Source of the DNA: Nereida sp024640765
GTDB lineage: Bacteria; Pseudomonadota; Alphaproteobacteria; Rhodobacterales; Rhodobacteraceae
Reading direction: 5' to 3'
Assembly (NCBI GenBank): GCA_024640765.1
Contig: JAHEEK010000010.1
Location: 1 to 64,000, forward strand
DNA length: 64,000 nucleotides
The stretch's first letter is position 1. Each line of letters starts with the position of its first letter. The notes beneath the pieces are model-generated. The model was not told the DNA's origin. It did not search any database and worked only from the letters and a program-made list of their open reading frames with translations. Below, piece by piece: positions 62,257-64,000 of the stretch. The position numbers were made by a program, and so were the translations under genes.

Positions 62257-62956
62257 AAGCAGCCCTCACAGAAGCAGAGCGCAGTGTCATCACGGCCGCA
62301 TTCACCAGAAGTGCGATCAACAACAGCACAATCCCAAGGGCCAGCGCCAGCTCAAGATTGCCCTTGCTGGTTTCAAGCGCGATCGATGTGGTCATGACGC
62401 GGGTGACGTGGTTGATGTTGCCACCCACAATCATGACCGCGCCCACTTCGGCCACCGCACGGCCAAAACCCGCAAGCGCCACAGGCACCAACGCCAGCCG
62501 TGCATCCCACATTAGCGCCCCAATCCGTGCCAGCCGTCCAACGCCCATAGAGCGGAACTGCTCGCGGTATTCGCGGTGCATATCCGATGTCACTTGCACC
62601 GTTAGGGCCGCAATAATCGGCGTGATCAGAATGGTCTGCGCAATAATCATAGCGGCAGGTTTGTAAAGCAGGGCCAGCACCCCAAGCGGGCCACTTGCTG
62701 ACAACAGCAGATACACCCCCAATCCCACCACCACAGGCGGTAGGCCCATCAGCGCGTTCAGAAAGATGATAACGCCGCCGCGTCCGGCAAACTGTGTGCC
62801 GCCCACAACCGCGCCTAATGGCAGGCCAATCGCACAGGCAATGGCGGTCGCACTTAACGTCACATAAAGCGACAGCCCCACAACACCGCGCAGCACCGGA
62901 TCCCCTTGGGCGATCAGAGCAAAGGCGCGCAGCAGTATGTCGGCAAATGTTTCCAT
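62249..62956 (-). CDS. tupB: Tungstate-type ABC transporter permease
   Basis: A 235-residue membrane permease with about five to six segments. The EAA-loop region reads EYREQFRSMGVGRLARIGALMWDARLALVPVALAGFGRAVAEVGAVMIVGGNINHVTRVMTT, typical of the molybdate/tungstate/sulfate permease group. AAGGG is adjacent to the ATG. First gene of tupBCA. It is divergent from the amidohydrolase gene; their starts are about 70 bases apart. Confidence 0.9.
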   Translation of the reverse strand: METFADILLRAFALIAQGDPVLRGVVGLSLYVTLSATAIACAIGLPLGAVVGGTQFAGRGGVIIFLNALMGLPPVVVGLGVYLLLSASGPLGVLALLYKPAAMIIAQTILITPIIAALTVQVTSDMHREYREQFRSMGVGRLARIGALMWDARLALVPVALAGFGRAVAEVGAVMIVGGNINHVTRVMTTSIALETSKGNLELALALGIVLLLIALLVNAAVMTLRSASVRAAYA

Positions 62957-63026
62957 CCCTTGTCTCTACCAAACCTGCTGGGCTACTCCAAAGCTAAGAA
63001 ACGCCATAAATCCGATAGGAGCCGAC

Positions 63027-63893
63027 ATGCTGCCCACTGCCTTGCCCCCGATCGACACACCAACGTCGCCCATTGGAAACGTGCCGCGTTGGGCGTGTGA
63101 TGCGCATATTCATATGGTTGGCGATGATATGCCCTTGTGGGATGGCCGTGTTGAGGACCTCGCCGCCGGCAGCCTTGATGAGTATGTCACGCGCTACCGC
63201 CACCATATGGATGTGCTGGGCATGGAGCGTTGCGTGATCGTGCATTCCATTCTTTACGGGGCCAACAATGATGTGACGAAAGCCGCTGTTTCGGCGATGG
63301 GTGATGCGGCGCGCGGGATCGGGCTTGTCACGGATGCGGCGACCGAGGCGGATTTGGATGATCTGCGTGATGCCGGTATTGTAGGCGTGCGGCTGAACTA
63401 TGTGCACGGCGGTGTGTTGTCGTGGGATGGCGTGAAGCGGATCGCGCCGATGCTTGCGGCGCGCGGGATGCATGTGCAGATGCTGATGAACACCCATAAA
63501 CACATGCAAGAACTTGCGGATGATGTGCGCGCCATGCCGGTGCCCGTATGTTTTGACCACATCGGTTGGCCTGATCTAAGCCTTGGCATCCAGCAAGAAG
63601 GCTTTGAGACACTGCGCCAATTGGTGTCCGATGGGGCCTGTCACGTGAAGCTAAGCGCCCCTTACAGGCTATGCAATGCGCCGTATGAGGCGGCCAGCAA
63701 CTTTATCGAAACACTGGCGCGCGCCAATCCTGACGCCTGCGTTTGGGGAAGCGACTGGCCTCACATTATGCTGGCGGATGCGAAACTGCCGGATGCGGGC
63801 GTCTTGCTGAACCACTTCATGGGGATCGTAACCGATGAGGATACTCGCCGCCGCATTTTGGTTGATACACCTGCGCGGCTTTACGGCTTTTGA
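63027..63893 (+). CDS. Amidohydrolase family protein (PDC-lactonase/LigI-like)
   Basis: A 288-residue TIM-barrel metal-dependent hydrolase. The N-terminal DAHIHMVGDD is the metal-binding His-x-His; VRLNYVHGG, MNTHKHMQ, FDHIGWPD and the C-terminal WGSDWPH with its catalytic Asp follow the 2-pyrone-4,6-dicarboxylate lactonase/amidohydrolase 2 pattern. The substrate is not determined. AGGAG precedes the ATG at 63027; a longer upstream frame runs into tupB and is unlikely. Its 3' end overlaps the gene on the opposite strand. Confidence 0.87.
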   Translation: MLPTALPPIDTPTSPIGNVPRWACDAHIHMVGDDMPLWDGRVEDLAAGSLDEYVTRYRHHMDVLGMERCVIVHSILYGANNDVTKAAVSAMGDAARGIGLVTDAATEADLDDLRDAGIVGVRLNYVHGGVLSWDGVKRIAPMLAARGMHVQMLMNTHKHMQELADDVRAMPVPVCFDHIGWPDLSLGIQQEGFETLRQLVSDGACHVKLSAPYRLCNAPYEAASNFIETLARANPDACVWGSDWPHIMLADAKLPDAGVLLNHFMGIVTDEDTRRRILVDTPARLYGF

Positions 63894-64000
63894 CGCTCGC
63901 CCTCTTGGGGGGTCACATCATAGGGCGCGGCAAGGTCCCAGACATGATCGGGGATCATGTTCTTCATCTTTGCAGGCTCTTCGCGGCGCAGGTGCAGTAC
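63881..64000 (-). CDS. C-terminal end of an unidentified gene (cut by window edge)
   Basis: The minus strand reads from the window edge for 39 codons to TAA at 63881-63883. The fragment contains HLRREEPAKMKNMIPDHVWD and ends in ERQKP. The frame overlaps the convergent amidohydrolase end by 13 bases. I do not recognise a family and cannot name it. Confidence 0.4.
   Translation of the reverse strand, partial: VLHLRREEPAKMKNMIPDHVWDLAAPYDVTPQEGERQKP

Noticed and set aside
1..64000. CRISPR array, insertion sequence or complete prophage
   Set aside because: No regularly spaced repeats, transposase or phage structural genes were seen; the only mobile sign is the integrase fragment at the left edge.

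Overview
The window looks like chromosomal DNA of a marine alphaproteobacterium of the Rhodobacteraceae (Roseobacter group), with moderate GC. The evidence is gene content and order: a petP-petR regulator pair, a petABC (fbcFBC) cytochrome bc1 operon, an HDAC-like gene with xseB-ispA-dxs, GST-queG, leuC-leuD-(two genes)-leuB, a NaChBac-type sodium channel and a form I CO dehydrogenase cluster. The assignment rests on protein and synteny recognition, not on a database search.

Layout. 1-420: the N-terminal piece of a tyrosine recombinase sits just past the 3' end of a tRNA-Leu(CAG) gene, so the left edge is probably the end of an integrated element. 0.5-30 kb: housekeeping genes. These are a complex I NDUFA9-like protein, uppP, gltD-gltB, mtgA, GST-queG-EamA, ilvE, petP-petR, HDAC-xseB-ispA-dxs, a voltage-gated Na+ channel, an SDR, amn, HU, an EamA exporter, a thioredoxin-like protein, aroC, petABC, and GST-mtaB-dapF. 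30.4-34 kb: tRNA-Lys(UUU) followed by a looser segment with an MFS transporter, an aspartate dehydrogenase and a DJ-1/PfpI protein. 34.2-44.2 kb: a complete aerobic CO dehydrogenase cluster on the minus strand, coxC-M-S-L-D-E-F-mocA-(33-aa ORF)-G-I. 44.6-47.8 kb, divergent from it: a 1067-aa fusion of a cobalamin/4Fe-4S reductive dehalogenase with a flavin reductase and a plant-type ferredoxin. 47.8-64 kb: rlmN, ialB, an asparaginase, rlmH-rsfS, an MscS channel, leuCD and leuB enclosing a decayed nuclease gene, two DMT transporters, a tungstate-type ABC transporter (tupABC), an amidohydrolase, and the C-terminal end of an unidentified gene.

How the genes work together. CoxMSL oxidises CO. The MoxR ATPase CoxD, the VWA protein CoxE, the two XdhC-type proteins, the MocA-like cytidylyltransferase and CoxG would build and insert the Mo-Cu-MCD cofactor and place the enzyme at the membrane; CoxC is a candidate sensor. 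The Mo/W-type transporter at 61-63 kb could supply oxyanion to such enzymes, though this is inferred. CO-derived electrons would enter the quinone pool and could leave through the bc1 complex encoded at 25-27 kb.

The most interesting item is the self-contained reductive dehalogenase fusion beside the cox cluster. Others are a translationally coupled 33-aa ORF ending in Cys-Cys inside the cox operon, a short ORF coupled to rsfS, a terminator hairpin inside the mtgA reading frame, and an exonuclease-family pseudogene between leuD and leuB.
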